DNA of 64,000 nucleotides. Source: Acidobacteriota bacterium (lineage in GTDB: Bacteria; Acidobacteriota; Terriglobia; Terriglobales; Acidobacteriaceae). Below are positions 1 to 8,424 of this stretch, one piece after another; positions within the stretch are counted from its first letter, which is position 1, and each line of letters opens with the position of its first letter. A program made the translations under genes and the position numbers. The notes beneath the pieces are model-generated. The model had not been told where the DNA came from, made no database searches, and worked only from the letters and a program-made list of their open reading frames with translations. The DNA lies in the NCBI GenBank assembly GCA_013289795.1, contig JABCZH010000006.1, positions 246,670 to 310,669 of the forward strand, in the 5' to 3' direction.

Positions 1-600
1 ATAACCCCGTCCCCGCCCCGGGGGAGAAAGGACGCTGAACGGGCGAGCCAGCAGGAAGCGCGCTGGGCTGACGCGGCCCTCACCGATCAGCTTGCGAATG
101 TGACTGCTCGAGACCGGTTCTCCCCGCAGACGCAATTCGGAGTACACACGCACATCGAAGCCCACCTTCTTTCCCAGTTCAGCCAGCAGGTCTACGTCTC
201 CGGCCGCTTTATGGCCGAAGTGAAAATTGAAGCCTTCATGCACTTCTCGGGCGTGCAGGCGTTGTTTGAGGATCTCCTTCGCAAACTGTTGAGGAGTCAT
301 CAAAGACAAGTCCCGAGTGAAAGGGAGCAGAAGAACGGCATCGACGCCGCTGCCTTGGAGCAGGCGAATCTTTTCGGGCGTGGGAGTAATGAGCTTCAGA
401 ACAGAGTCCGGTCGCAGAATGCGCAGTGGGTGTGGCTCGAAGCTTACGGCTACCGCCTTGGCTCCCAAATCTCGGGCGCGCTGTACGATGTTCGACAGGA
501 CCAGACGATGCGCGCGGTGCACACCGTCAAAATTGCCGACGCTGAGGACAGCCGGCCCGAAATCAGCGGGAACATCTTCGAGATGCTTAAAGGTACGCAT
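1..600 (-). CDS. ribF: Bifunctional riboflavin kinase/FAD synthetase RibF (3' end outside window)
   Basis: RibF phosphorylates riboflavin to FMN and adenylylates FMN to FAD in the cytosol. Reading the minus strand from the ATG at 600 gives 200 codons that stay open to the window edge. The FAD-synthetase nucleotidyltransferase motifs are clear: GNFDGVHR near residues 22-29, SFEPHPL near 54-60 and SSSHIRK near 163-169. The last visible residues (RPF then GRGRGY) look like the start of the riboflavin-kinase domain, so the C-terminal third is missing only because the window ends. The MBL-fold gene upstream is on the same strand, 38 bases away, so the two may be cotranscribed. Confidence 0.9.
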   Translation of the reverse strand, partial: MRTFKHLEDVPADFGPAVLSVGNFDGVHRAHRLVLSNIVQRARDLGAKAVAVSFEPHPLRILRPDSVLKLITPTPEKIRLLQGSGVDAVLLLPFTRDLSLMTPQQFAKEILKQRLHAREVHEGFNFHFGHKAAGDVDLLAELGKKVGFDVRVYSELRLRGEPVSSSHIRKLIGEGRVSPARFLLARPFSVLSPPGRGRGY

Positions 601-638
601 TATTGATCTGCGTTCATCCGCGCTATATCTGGGGCAAC

Positions 639-1412
639 TCAAATCTCGAAGTCCAACTTCATGCCATCGTACGAAAGCTGCACGCCAGGCGGCAGGGATG
701 CGTTGGTCGCCGCGTGCGGCAGATCATGGCAGATGTGTGTGAAAAAAGCGCGCTTCGGCTTGAGCCGCTCCACAATGCGCAGCGAGTTGTCCACGGTGGA
801 GTGCGTCGGGTGCGGCTTGTGACGCAGCGCATCCAGAAAAAGAATGTCGAGGCCCTGCAACTTGGTTAGCGAGGCCTCGGGAATTTCACTGTGGTCAGTC
901 AGGTAAGCCGCACTGCCGGCGCGAAAGCCGTAGATCTCGGTTTCGCCATGAATCAGCGTTATCGGCTCGAAGCTCGCTCCGAAAAGCGCCAGTGGTCCGT
1001 CGATGAGCTTCAGTTCGACCTGGGGCAGTCCCCCAAACTTGTAGTCCGCGTCGAAAATGTACCGGAACATGTTGCGGATGAACTCTGCCGCTTCCGGCCG
1101 GGCGTAAAGCGGAAGCTTGTTGGGCCGGAGCCGGTATGTCAGCGGCCGCAGGTCGTCGATGCCGAGAATGTGATCGGCATGAGTGTGGGTGTAAAGCACG
1201 GCGTCGAGCCGTTGAATCTTCTCGCGGATGGCCTGCTCGCGGAAGTCCGGGGTGGTGTCGATGAGAACCGCTCTGCCGTTGTATTCGATCAACACTGAGG
1301 GCCGGGTCCGGCGGTCGTGCGGATCAGAGGAGCGGCACACCGCACAGTCGCACCCGATTGTGGGGACGCCCATCGAAGTCCCACTGCCCAAGACCGTCAA
1401 CGTAGCTTTCAT
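639..1412 (-). CDS. MBL-fold metallohydrolase, PhnP-like
   Basis: A 257-residue metallo-beta-lactamase-fold hydrolase. The zinc motif HTHADH is at residues 76-81, followed by the metal-ligand region TDHS and a later THICHDL histidine. An N-terminal GCDCAVC cysteine cluster (about residues 20-26) resembles the extra metal site of PhnP-type cyclic phosphodiesterases. By family it should hydrolyse a phosphodiester in the cytosol, but no phosphonate genes are near, so the substrate is unknown. Its start codon overlaps the stop of the DUF1844 gene by 4 bases (ATGA), which indicates translational coupling. Confidence 0.85.
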   Translation of the reverse strand: MKATLTVLGSGTSMGVPTIGCDCAVCRSSDPHDRRTRPSVLIEYNGRAVLIDTTPDFREQAIREKIQRLDAVLYTHTHADHILGIDDLRPLTYRLRPNKLPLYARPEAAEFIRNMFRYIFDADYKFGGLPQVELKLIDGPLALFGASFEPITLIHGETEIYGFRAGSAAYLTDHSEIPEASLTKLQGLDILFLDALRHKPHPTHSTVDNSLRIVERLKPKRAFFTHICHDLPHAATNASLPPGVQLSYDGMKLDFEI

Positions 1413-1975
1413 CGCTTGCCAGAAACTGTGCCCGCTGCCTGGGGCGGATGCGCCAGCGCATTGGTGACTTCTACATAGGCCATGCGCAGCTCGTAAAGAC
1501 AGTTCTGCAGAAACACTTCTTCTGCGCTGGTGAGGTTGCCTTTGGTTTTCTCCGTTAGCAAACTGAGCGTGTCGATGGTCTGGCGCGCGCCAATCAAGTC
1601 AATGCGGGGCTGGCCCCCCTGTTCGTGCATCAGTCCGAGTTGCAGCATGGCATTCATGTACAGCGACGCCATGAAACGTTCGAAAGTCATCTCCAGCTCT
1701 TTAGCGGAGTGGCCACTCAATTCAACGCGCGTGTCGAGATCTTTGGCGGACTTTCGGTAGGCATCGGCCTGCTCCTGTTGCTCAGCCACAGTGGGTGTGG
1801 GCGGCATGTCAGATGCTGGCGGTGGAGGCACGGAAGCAGGCTGGGCCGCCGGAGCAACAGGTGTAGGGCTGAAACTCGAAACTTCTTCTTGTGTGGCTTC
1901 GGCGCGAGCTTCACCCTCTGGAGTAAAGAGCCTCCGGTCGGTTACGGTAAAGCTTTCTTGTTTTTTCTCAGCCAT
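1409..1975 (-). CDS. DUF1844 domain-containing protein
   Basis: A 188-residue protein with a charged, Pro/Ala/Gln-rich first half (about residues 15-70) and a compact helical second half of the DUF1844 type, with FMASLYMNAMLQLG followed by DLIGARQTIDTLSLL. Its biochemical role is unknown; the family is common in acidobacteria and deltaproteobacteria. It is coupled to the MBL-fold gene by an overlapping start and stop and lies 18 bases after ygfZ, so ygfZ, this gene, the hydrolase and ribF probably form one unit. Confidence 0.8.
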   Translation of the reverse strand: MAEKKQESFTVTDRRLFTPEGEARAEATQEEVSSFSPTPVAPAAQPASVPPPPASDMPPTPTVAEQQEQADAYRKSAKDLDTRVELSGHSAKELEMTFERFMASLYMNAMLQLGLMHEQGGQPRIDLIGARQTIDTLSLLTEKTKGNLTSAEEVFLQNCLYELRMAYVEVTNALAHPPQAAGTVSGKR

Positions 1976-1993
1976 AATTGTCCCTTCAAACTG

Positions 1994-3028
1994 CTATTCC
2001 TTTTGTGGGAAGATTCCGGTAAACGGCAAATTGCTCACCGTCAACTGCGCCCCGCCCGCTTGCACCTGTTTGCCGGCAACAAATTCGCGGCGAATGTAAC
2101 CGATCGCCACCCGGCGTTCACCGCTTTTGAGCACCAGGGAAGCTGCGCTGGTGATCTCGCCAACGTCTTTGCCATCGGCTTGAACCTTAGTGCCGGGACC
2201 GGGTAGTGAACCTTCTATTTCGAATCCGGCGAACTTGCGGTGCACGGCGCCGCGAGAGCGGATGCGCTCCACGATTTCCTGGCCGACGTAGCATCCCTTG
2301 CTGAAATGCAAGGCGCGCTCCTGACTGGTTTCCTGGGGCAAATCGCGCTCGCGAATGTCCTGGCCGTAGCGCGGGATTCCAGCAGCGATGCGAAGCAACT
2401 CTTGAGCAGCAGCACCCACCGGCTTAGCGCCCGCATGAATCAGTGCGTTGCGCAGCGCCGAGACCGTCTCGGGCGCCAGCCACAATTCGTACCATTCGAC
2501 CGCTGGGTGGTCTCCTCGGACGATCGTCACGGACGCAACTTGCCAAATCACATCGGCAAACTGCAGGGACTCCAGAGCTGGGAATTCAAAACCTGTGCTA
2601 CGCAGTACGGCTCCCGACTTCGGACCTGCGATCCCGACCGACTGCACGCGATCGCTGACGTTCGCGACTTCAACTTCATCCATGATGATGTAGCGATCGA
2701 AGATTGCCAGAAGCTTTTCCAGTTCCGATTGATCGGTGTCCAGGGTCAGAGATTCGCCACGGTTGTATGCGTACATATCGCTGAGAATGTGACCCTGGGG
2801 GTTGAGCAGGAAGGCGTAAACGCCCCTGCTCACGGACAGGTCGCGTATGTTGTTGGTGACCACGCCGTTCAGCCAGCGCACCCGGTCGCCGCCGGTAAGC
2901 GCGACCTTGGTGCGGCTGCTGAGATCGAGCAGACCACAGCCGGACAACAGTTCCGCGAACTCGGACTGCACATTTCCGAGGTCAGAAGCTGGCGGGATAG
3001 CGTCGCTGTGAACGGCTGAGGGAGTCAT
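1994..3028 (-). CDS. ygfZ: YgfZ/GcvT-family folate-binding protein
   Basis: A tetrahydrofolate-binding protein of the YgfZ family, implicated in assembly or repair of certain Fe-S enzymes in the cytosol. The family signature KGCYVGQE is at residues 244-251 and contains the conserved cysteine. An open frame extends 30 codons further upstream, but that would overlap the divergent secreted-protein gene, so I choose the ATG at 3028 (MTPSAVHS), giving 344 residues. The GcvT-like N-terminal domain contains a typical RWLNGVVTNN segment at about 51-60. Confidence 0.88.
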   Translation of the reverse strand: MTPSAVHSDAIPPASDLGNVQSEFAELLSGCGLLDLSSRTKVALTGGDRVRWLNGVVTNNIRDLSVSRGVYAFLLNPQGHILSDMYAYNRGESLTLDTDQSELEKLLAIFDRYIIMDEVEVANVSDRVQSVGIAGPKSGAVLRSTGFEFPALESLQFADVIWQVASVTIVRGDHPAVEWYELWLAPETVSALRNALIHAGAKPVGAAAQELLRIAAGIPRYGQDIRERDLPQETSQERALHFSKGCYVGQEIVERIRSRGAVHRKFAGFEIEGSLPGPGTKVQADGKDVGEITSAASLVLKSGERRVAIGYIRREFVAGKQVQAGGAQLTVSNLPFTGIFPQKE

Positions 3029-3116
3029 ATCCGATGTTTGAATTATACAAGGCAGCCTGCCGGCACTCGCGCTATCCTCCTGCCGGGTCTCGCGTCTCAT
3101 GTGCCAGGAGGATGGC

Positions 3117-3608
3117 ATGAAATCACTTCGCGCAGCGGCAATCCTTATCGTGGTGTTTTCTTCGACGGCACTTGTAGCGCAGTCGGACGCTCAGAGAGTG
3201 CTGGATCGCTTCAAGGCGATGGTGGGTACATGGGAAGGGAAGTCGCCCAAGGGGCAGACGTCCGAAGTGAAATACCAATTGGTGGCGGGCGGGACCGCAG
3301 TGATGGGCGAAAGCCACATGATTGACGACGACATGACCAGCATGTTTTATGTGGATGGCGCGCGGCTGATGATGACCCACTTCTGCCCGTCGGGCAATCA
3401 ACCGCGCATGCAGGCAACGATCTCACCTGACCTGAAAACCGTGTCGTTCGAGTTTGTGGATGCTACCAACCTGGCGGGGCCGCAGGCGGGACACATGCAC
3501 CGGGCCGTATACGTCTTTTCCGACGCCGGCCACTACAGCGAAGAGTGGACATGGAAGCACGAAGGCAAAGACGCCAAGTTTCAGTATGAGATGACGCGGA
3601 AGCGATGA
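3117..3608 (+). CDS. Secreted hypothetical protein, DUF1579-like
   Basis: A 163-residue protein with a clear signal peptide (MKSLRAAAILIVVFSSTALVAQ, cleaved near AQS). The mature part contains MVGTWEGKSP, then alternating beta strands with many Met and His residues. This looks like a small lipocalin-like or DUF1579 barrel that senses or binds a small ligand in the periplasm, though the function is unknown. An AGGAG ribosome site at 3106-3110 lies 6 bases before the ATG at 3117, which decides the start over the ATG 6 codons upstream. It is divergent from ygfZ. Confidence 0.7.
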   Translation: MKSLRAAAILIVVFSSTALVAQSDAQRVLDRFKAMVGTWEGKSPKGQTSEVKYQLVAGGTAVMGESHMIDDDMTSMFYVDGARLMMTHFCPSGNQPRMQATISPDLKTVSFEFVDATNLAGPQAGHMHRAVYVFSDAGHYSEEWTWKHEGKDAKFQYEMTRKR

Positions 3609-3668
3609 ACTGATTTCTCTGCGCTCTTTGCGGCCTTTCTTCGCGAACTCTGCGGTTAAGAGCTCTTC
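3609..3668. repeat. Intergenic repeat, 'CGCGAAGAA / CGCAAAGA' family
   Basis: The gap after the secreted-protein gene consists of short related blocks: CTCTGCGCTCTTTGCGG, then CTTCGCGAACTCTGCGG, then TTAA. Its reverse complement contains TTAACCGCAG, CGCGAAGAA and CGCAAAGA, the same blocks in the same order as at 55383-55421 in front of the MocR regulator. Two copies in one window indicate a dispersed noncoding repeat family. No transposase is attached. Confidence 0.55.
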
Positions 3669-3680
3669 CGGGGCGCGTTT

Positions 3681-4769
3681 GTGTTACCTTTTTCACCCGT
3701 GGGCCAGAAAAAGCGCATTGCCATCATTCCAGGTGACGGCATCGGGAAAGAAGTGATTCCCCAGGCCGTTAACGTCATTGCCGCAAGCCGCGCCGAAGTA
3801 GAAACCGCGCAGTTTGATTGGGGCGCCGACCGCTATCTTGCCGACGGAGTCACGGTGCCGCCCGATGGGTTTGCCATGCTGGAGCGCGACTTCGACGCGA
3901 TTCTTTTGGGCGCGTTCGGCGACCCTCGAGTTCGCACAAATATTCATGCGAAAGAGATCCTGTTGGGTATGCGCTTCCAGATGGACCTTTATGCCAACGT
4001 TCGCCCCGTGCGGCTGCTCGATGCGACCATATGTCCACTGAAGGGCATTGCGCCAAAGGACATCGATTTCGTGGTGATCCGCGAGAATACCGAAGGCGTG
4101 TACACCGATGCCGGGGGCGTGTTCAAGCAGGGAACACCGGACGAAATCGCCGTGCAGGAAGACATCAATACGCGCAAGGGGGTGGAGCGCATCATTCGGT
4201 ATGCCTTTGAATACTGCGGGCGGCATACAAAAGGCGACGGCAGCAGGCGCAGCCGCGTCCTCATGTGCGACAAGTCAAACGCCATGACCCATGCCGGAGG
4301 TTTGTGGCAGCGGGTGTTCAAAGAAGTGGCGGGAGAGAATCCGCAGATCAAGGCCGAGCACATGTACGTGGACGCGCTTTGCATGCAGATGGTGCGCGAT
4401 CCGCGGCAGTTTGACGTGATCGTGACCAACAACATGTTCGGCGACATTATCACTGACCTTGCGGCCGGGCTCCAGGGAGGGTTGGGCATGGCCGCCAGCG
4501 GAAATATTCATCCTGGTAAGACTTCGATGTTTGAGCCGGTCCACGGTTCAGCCCCGCCAATTGCAGGGAAGAACATTGCGAATCCCCTGGGCGCAATTCT
4601 GACGGCGGCGATGATGCTCGCGCATTTGGGGCTGACGACGGAAGCAGACAAGATCGAGGCTGCCGTATTGGAGGCAGTGCGTCAGAAGAAAACGACACAG
4701 GATGTCGGCGGGAGTTTGGGGACGCGAGAAGCAGGTGATTGGGTGGCAAAGAGAATCGGCCAGGGATAA
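3681..4769 (+). CDS. Isocitrate/isopropylmalate dehydrogenase family protein (LeuB-like)
   Basis: A 362-residue NAD(P)-dependent beta-decarboxylating dehydrogenase. It has the N-terminal nucleotide-fold motif [10 protein letters not shown], the substrate-arginine segment ([15 protein letters not shown]), the [10 protein letters not shown] motif and the metal-binding tail [14 protein letters not shown]. This family includes 3-isopropylmalate, isocitrate, homoisocitrate and tartrate/malate dehydrogenases. 3-isopropylmalate dehydrogenase is the most likely assignment, but no other leucine genes flank it. The start is GTG at 3681 or GTG at 3699; neither has a strong ribosome site. Confidence 0.8.
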   Translation: MLPFSPVGQKKRIAIIPGDGIGKEVIPQAVNVIAASRAEVETAQFDWGADRYLADGVTVPPDGFAMLERDFDAILLGAFGDPRVRTNIHAKEILLGMRFQMDLYANVRPVRLLDATICPLKGIAPKDIDFVVIRENTEGVYTDAGGVFKQGTPDEIAVQEDINTRKGVERIIRYAFEYCGRHTKGDGSRRSRVLMCDKSNAMTHAGGLWQRVFKEVAGENPQIKAEHMYVDALCMQMVRDPRQFDVIVTNNMFGDIITDLAAGLQGGLGMAASGNIHPGKTSMFEPVHGSAPPIAGKNIANPLGAILTAAMMLAHLGLTTEADKIEAAVLEAVRQKKTTQDVGGSLGTREAGDWVAKRIGQG

Positions 4770-4823
4770 ACACGAATCCAGCGCTGCCTGCGCCACTCCC
4801 ACTTGATCCGCGGCGACCGCTTC

Positions 4824-5135
4824 CTAGCTGGACGGTACTCGTTGGGCCATCGGCGCGGCCAGCCGCAAAGGTTCTTCCGGCATCACGATCCAGGCGATCG
4901 GATACGCCAACAGGCCAACTCCCGTCAGAAAAGCGGTGAAGAACCAAACCAGACGTACCAGCGTGACATCCAGGTCGAAGTACTCGGCGAAACCGGCGCA
5001 CACTCCAGCGATCCTGCGGTCAGCTCGTGGTCGAAGCAGCCGTTTTCTTGCCAGCACCGAGCCCACCCGCGTGCCGCAATAAGCGCACACGTTGGCGTCA
5101 TCCTGGATGACCTTCCCACAGTAGTTGCAGTACAT
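4824..5135 (-). CDS. Zinc-ribbon plus PspC-domain membrane protein
   Basis: A 103-residue fusion: a zinc ribbon with C3-x2-C6 and C17-x2-C20, then a PspC domain (RRIAGVCAGFAEYFDLD) with one or two membrane segments ending in PIAWIVMPEEP. PspC proteins are envelope-stress membrane proteins; how this short zinc-ribbon form acts is not known. A strong AGGAGG ribosome site precedes the ATG at 5135. The neighbouring gene at 5439 also encodes a zinc ribbon followed by membrane helices. Confidence 0.8.
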   Translation of the reverse strand: MYCNYCGKVIQDDANVCAYCGTRVGSVLARKRLLRPRADRRIAGVCAGFAEYFDLDVTLVRLVWFFTAFLTGVGLLAYPIAWIVMPEEPLRLAAPMAQRVPSS

Positions 5136-5438
5136 GGGCCGCCTCCTGAAGCATGGTACGAAGCTTAGGATACACCGGTTCCCCCAAAACGGCGCCCTGC
5201 TGCCCGGACGTCGGGAGTCCCCTACGAACCAAGACGGTCACTCGCCGGTGACCTCTCAGCGGGTGCAGACTCTGAAGAACAAGGCCGAACCCCGATAATC
5301 TTTGCCGGGAACGGGTAAATCCTGCTCGGGAATCGGGAATGTGGCAAGTCCAAGTTCCAGAGATCGGAGTATTTTGCAACAACTTACGAAAGTCCGGCAT
5401 TGGCCACTGATTTGCGGCTGACCCGGCAAAGGATTGCT
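5136..5438. other. Intergenic region, no gene seen
   Basis: About 300 bases between two divergently transcribed zinc-ribbon membrane-protein genes. The frames here do not look coding. The only structure noted is a short hairpin GGTCAC-TCGCCG-GTGACC near 5236-5253. I checked both strands for glycine, c-di-GMP and TPP riboswitch cores and did not find one. Promoters for both flanking genes should lie here, but no convincing -35/-10 pair stands out. Confidence 0.4.
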
Positions 5439-5882
5439 ATGGCTCAAGCCGTCCACAACCCGACACAAGAGTTTTGGCAGCCCCCCGCAGCCCACCCCCA
5501 GTCGTTGCCGGCCTTGGAGAATGCCTGCTCCGGTTGCGGCTCGGAGTTCATGGTGGGGGCACGCTTCTGCCATGCCTGCGGGGCGTCGCGAGCGACCAAG
5601 GCAGCGGGTGGCGCGGTTCCGGTATGGATGCAGCCGCTCGAGTTCCTCAAGGCACTGGAATTCCAAAGCGTAAAAGATTGGCTGGGGCTGTCCCTGGCCG
5701 CGTTAATCGCGTTCTTCGCAGGGCTGGGGTGCCTCCTGGCCGCGCTGACAGTTGGGCTAATCTACTCGGTGCAGAGCCTGGCGGATTTCCAGGCCATCCA
5801 GCTCTGGCGGCTGGAATGGTTGCTAGCTGCCCTGGTGGCTTTTGTCGCTGGAATTCTTCTGAAGCACGCCGGCTCCCGCTAA
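5439..5882 (+). CDS. Zinc-ribbon membrane protein, hypothetical
   Basis: A 147-residue protein with an N-terminal zinc ribbon (C30-x2-C33, C44-x2-C47, of the form CSGCG...CHACG) and two hydrophobic segments at roughly residues 80-110 and 120-142. The start is placed at the ATG at 5439 because AAAGGA at 5428-5433 sits 5 bases before it; a TTG 13 codons upstream is possible but lacks such a site. Function is unknown; the ribbon probably faces the cytoplasm. It ends 3 bases from the convergent thiD stop. Confidence 0.65.
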   Translation: MAQAVHNPTQEFWQPPAAHPQSLPALENACSGCGSEFMVGARFCHACGASRATKAAGGAVPVWMQPLEFLKALEFQSVKDWLGLSLAALIAFFAGLGCLLAALTVGLIYSVQSLADFQAIQLWRLEWLLAALVAFVAGILLKHAGSR

Positions 5883-5885
5883 CCC

Positions 5886-6734
5886 CTAATTGACTGGATC
5901 CGGATCTCCGCTGGCGCCGCTTCGTCGCTGCTGATGCATGCGATAGAGATGATGAACCGGCCCAATCCCCCGGCCTAAGGGATGAGCATTGACGATTGCT
6001 GCCGCCACATAGGCCTTGGTCAGCAGAACCGCTTCCGGCAGTCCTCGTCCCAACGCCAGATGGCATGCCACAGAAGTCGCAAAGGCGCAGCCAGTTCCGT
6101 GGGTGGAATTGGACCGCAAGCGCGCGGACTTGAAAGTCTCTTGCTCAATGCCCGCACGGCCGGTGAAGCTAAGCAGATCAATGGCTTTGTCGAGGTGTCC
6201 GCCAGTAATCACGACTGCCGCTGCCCCCAGCTCATGTAACCGATGAGCGGCGGTCCGCATTTGCTCGACGTTGGTCACCGCCAGGCCAGTCAGGGCAGAG
6301 GCCTCGTCTACGTTCGGTGTCACCACCGTCGCCAGCGGGATCAATTTCTCGACCAGCAGGCTGGCCCCGGCTGGCTCCAGCAGGGCGGCGCCCGAAGAAC
6401 TTCGCAGAATGGGATCCAGGACCACGTTCGGCGGTCCGTGTTTGCTGAGGAACTCCGCCACTGCCCAAACCGCCTTGGCCGAACCGAGCATTCCGATCCG
6501 AACCGCCGAAATCTCCAGGTCGCAAGCCAACTCCTCCAGGGTTTCGTTCAGCAGGTCGACGGCAATCGGCTCTACCCGGCGCACGCCCGAGGTAGATTGG
6601 ACCGTCAGGGCAGAGACGCATGCCACCCCGTAGCAACCGTGGGCGGCTATCGTCTTGATGTCGGCGGTCACGCCGGCCCCGGAGGAAGGGTCAAAACCAG
6701 CGATCGTCAAAACCACGGGCGGCTTAGAAGCCAT
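5886..6734 (-). CDS. thiD: Hydroxymethylpyrimidine/phosphomethylpyrimidine kinase ThiD
   Basis: Phosphorylates HMP and HMP-P in the pyrimidine branch of thiamine synthesis. The 282-residue chain shows the ribokinase-fold N-terminus TIAGFDPSSGAGVTADIKT and the C-terminal anion-hole motif STHGTGCAFA. The start is the ATG at 6734 (MASKPPVV); an ATG 11 codons upstream adds residues not found in the family. I looked upstream on the minus strand for the TPP riboswitch core and found none, so thiamine control, if any, is by other means. Confidence 0.92.
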   Translation of the reverse strand: MASKPPVVLTIAGFDPSSGAGVTADIKTIAAHGCYGVACVSALTVQSTSGVRRVEPIAVDLLNETLEELACDLEISAVRIGMLGSAKAVWAVAEFLSKHGPPNVVLDPILRSSSGAALLEPAGASLLVEKLIPLATVVTPNVDEASALTGLAVTNVEQMRTAAHRLHELGAAAVVITGGHLDKAIDLLSFTGRAGIEQETFKSARLRSNSTHGTGCAFATSVACHLALGRGLPEAVLLTKAYVAAAIVNAHPLGRGIGPVHHLYRMHQQRRSGASGDPDPVN

Positions 6735-6811
6735 AGACGAAATGTACCGAAAAGGCGGCTCGCACAAAAATATTTCGGCCGGAAATCACGACGAGAGGCC
6801 AGTCGTCTCCT

Positions 6812-6989
6812 CGTAACTCACTGAATCAAAACCGCAAAGTGCTAGTCGTATCCTAACTGCCTGAAAACAAAAGCCAAGCAAATATTTCACACTGCACCAA
6901 ACTTAGGTTATTTACTATTATATAAACACGTAAGTGAATGTTATCACAGGCACAGTGCCAGGATTACCTAAGATATACAGTGAGTTACG
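6812..6989. repeat. Separated 12-bp inverted repeat in regulatory region
   Basis: CGTAACTCACTG at 6812-6823 recurs exactly as its reverse complement CAGTGAGTTACG at 6978-6989, with further matches just inside the arms. The 154-base spacer contains an AT-rich segment. The spacing is consistent with looping by a dimeric regulator between the divergent thiD and rlpA promoters, or with the relic ends of a small element; no ORF lies between the arms. Confidence 0.5.
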
Positions 6990-7036
6990 TGAGACATCCA
7001 TAACTGCCTGGTTACATTCCTTCGGGCATTTTGGCG

Positions 7037-7066
7037 TTGACAGGTTCGCGTGGAGGCCGATAGCAT
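7037..7066 (+). promoter_or_regulatory. Candidate sigma70-type promoter for the RlpA-like gene
   Basis: A perfect -35 hexamer TTGACA at 7037-7042, an 18-base spacer and TAGCAT (4 of 6 consensus) at 7061-7066, placing transcription start about 50 bases before the ATG at 7126. Confidence 0.4.
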
Positions 7067-7125
7067 CCTTGGATACCTAAATGCAGTTGCTCGGGGATTC
7101 GACTTTCTGAAGATGAGGTGATTGA

Positions 7126-7635
7126 ATGCGTGGATTCTTAGCTCACGGATTAGTGAGCGTTTTGGCCATCGCTAGCGTGGGAGCGGCACCGGGGCCGAAG
7201 GGCTCTGGGTCCAAAGACACTCAGGTAGCAGTACCCAGCCAGCCAGCACCGGCACCGAAGGCCGAGGCCGTAACTAAGCCCAAGCGGCATTCGGCGTATC
7301 AAGTTGGGACGGCGTCCTGGTACGGGGAGTATTTTGAAGGCCGGGCTACTGCCAGCGGGGAACCTTTCCACATGTACGATCTCACAGCCGCCCACCCCTC
7401 GCTGCCTCTGGGCAGCTGGGTTCGGGTTACGAATCTAAGCAACGGTCGGAGGATCCTTGTCCGTATCAACGATCGCGGGCCGATTATTCCTGGCCGCATC
7501 ATCGACCTCTCCTACAGCGCTGCTCAGGCGCTAGCCTTCCGGGAGAAGGGTCTGCAACAAGTACGCTTGGATCTGGTTTCCGCCCGGGAAGCCCAGCCGC
7601 AGCAAATCGCCATGTTCCAACCGGTGGCGTACTAA
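7126..7635 (+). CDS. RlpA-like septal ring/lytic transglycosylase-fold lipoprotein family protein
   Basis: A 169-residue exported protein with a signal peptide (hydrophobic VSVLAIASVGAA at 11-22), a Pro/Lys-rich linker to about residue 55 and a double-psi beta-barrel RlpA domain. Diagnostic motifs are GTASWYGEYFEGRATASGE (about 62-80), LPLGSWVRVTNLSNGR and the catalytic-type RINDRGP. RlpA proteins bind or cleave denuded glycan strands of peptidoglycan during cell separation. No SPOR domain follows, so septal recruitment would need another route. No lipobox cysteine is obvious. Confidence 0.85.
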   Translation: MRGFLAHGLVSVLAIASVGAAPGPKGSGSKDTQVAVPSQPAPAPKAEAVTKPKRHSAYQVGTASWYGEYFEGRATASGEPFHMYDLTAAHPSLPLGSWVRVTNLSNGRRILVRINDRGPIIPGRIIDLSYSAAQALAFREKGLQQVRLDLVSAREAQPQQIAMFQPVAY

Positions 7636-7660
7636 CCACAAAGCTTTTACACTGTCATAG

Positions 7661-8359
7661 ATGCACGATCCGCGTCAGCGCCTGATCGTCGCTTTGGATG
7701 TATCGTCCGCGGCCGCCGCCCAGAAGATTGTGGCGGCCGTGGGCGATTCCGCATTCTGCTACAAGGTCGGGATGCAACTCTACACGGCCGAGGGCCCGCA
7801 AGTGGTGCGGGATCTGGTCGGCTCGGGCCGAAAGGTCTTCCTCGACCTCAAGTACCATGACATCCCAAGCACAGTGGCCGCAGCAGTGCGTGAGGCCGCT
7901 GGGCTGAAGGTAAGCATGCTGACCGTGCATGCATCCGGCGGTGGCAAGATGCTGGCCGCAGCCACGAAGGCCGCTTCCGCCAACCCTTCGTTGATCGTCT
8001 TGGCCGTTACCGTTCTTACCAGCTTCGACGATAGCGACCTCGACGAAATCGGGATTCACGACCAGCTGCGCGACCAGGTGTTGCGACTGGCTGGGTTGGC
8101 TCTGACCAACGGATGTCGGGGCATTGTGGCATCGGCACGCGAAGCTCCAGAACTGCGCAGCCAACTAGGAAGTGACTTTGTCATCGTGACTCCGGGCGTA
8201 CGTCCTGCTGGCACCGACGTTGCCGATCAGGCCCGCGTCGTGACTCCCGCCGCTGCAATCGCCGCCGGAGCTACGCATATCGTCGTCGGCAGACCGATTA
8301 CAGCCGCAGCCGACCCGGGGAGTGAGGCTCGGGCCATCCTCGCGCAGGTTAGCGTCTAG
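7661..8359 (+). CDS. pyrF: Orotidine 5'-phosphate decarboxylase PyrF
   Basis: Decarboxylates OMP to UMP, the last step of de novo pyrimidine synthesis. The 232-residue TIM barrel has the catalytic tetrad segment D62-L-K64-Y-H-D67-I, the N-terminal LIVALDV strand, the TVHASGG loop and the phosphate-binding VTPGVRP near the C-terminus. It starts 25 bases after the RlpA-like gene and may be cotranscribed with it. Confidence 0.95.
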   Translation: MHDPRQRLIVALDVSSAAAAQKIVAAVGDSAFCYKVGMQLYTAEGPQVVRDLVGSGRKVFLDLKYHDIPSTVAAAVREAAGLKVSMLTVHASGGGKMLAAATKAASANPSLIVLAVTVLTSFDDSDLDEIGIHDQLRDQVLRLAGLALTNGCRGIVASAREAPELRSQLGSDFVIVTPGVRPAGTDVADQARVVTPAAAIAAGATHIVVGRPITAAADPGSEARAILAQVSV

Positions 8360-8424
8360 TCTCTTGTTGGCCTGGCGCTCGACTATCCACGATCCACCAG
8401 CCCCTGGGTTACAATTCTCTCGCC

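Larger units (their letters stand above)
6735..7125. other. AT-rich intergenic region between divergent thiD and rlpA-like genes
   Basis: About 390 bases without a gene. It is distinctly AT-richer than its surroundings around 6895-6960. It carries a separated perfect inverted repeat (6812-6823 and 6978-6989), two related CTAACTGCCTG / ATAACTGCCTG blocks near 6855 and 7001, and a candidate promoter at 7037-7066 facing the RlpA-like gene. It probably holds promoters and binding sites for both divergent genes. Confidence 0.5.

Noticed and set aside
5136..5438. Riboswitch-like sequence containing CTCTCAGCGGGTGC
   Set aside because: The reverse strand has GCTGAGAGG but lacks the second half of a TPP aptamer, and no other riboswitch consensus fits.
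6735..7125. TPP riboswitch upstream of thiD
   Set aside because: The conserved CTGAGA and ACCTGATCTGG-type cores were looked for on the minus strand and are not present in the required order.
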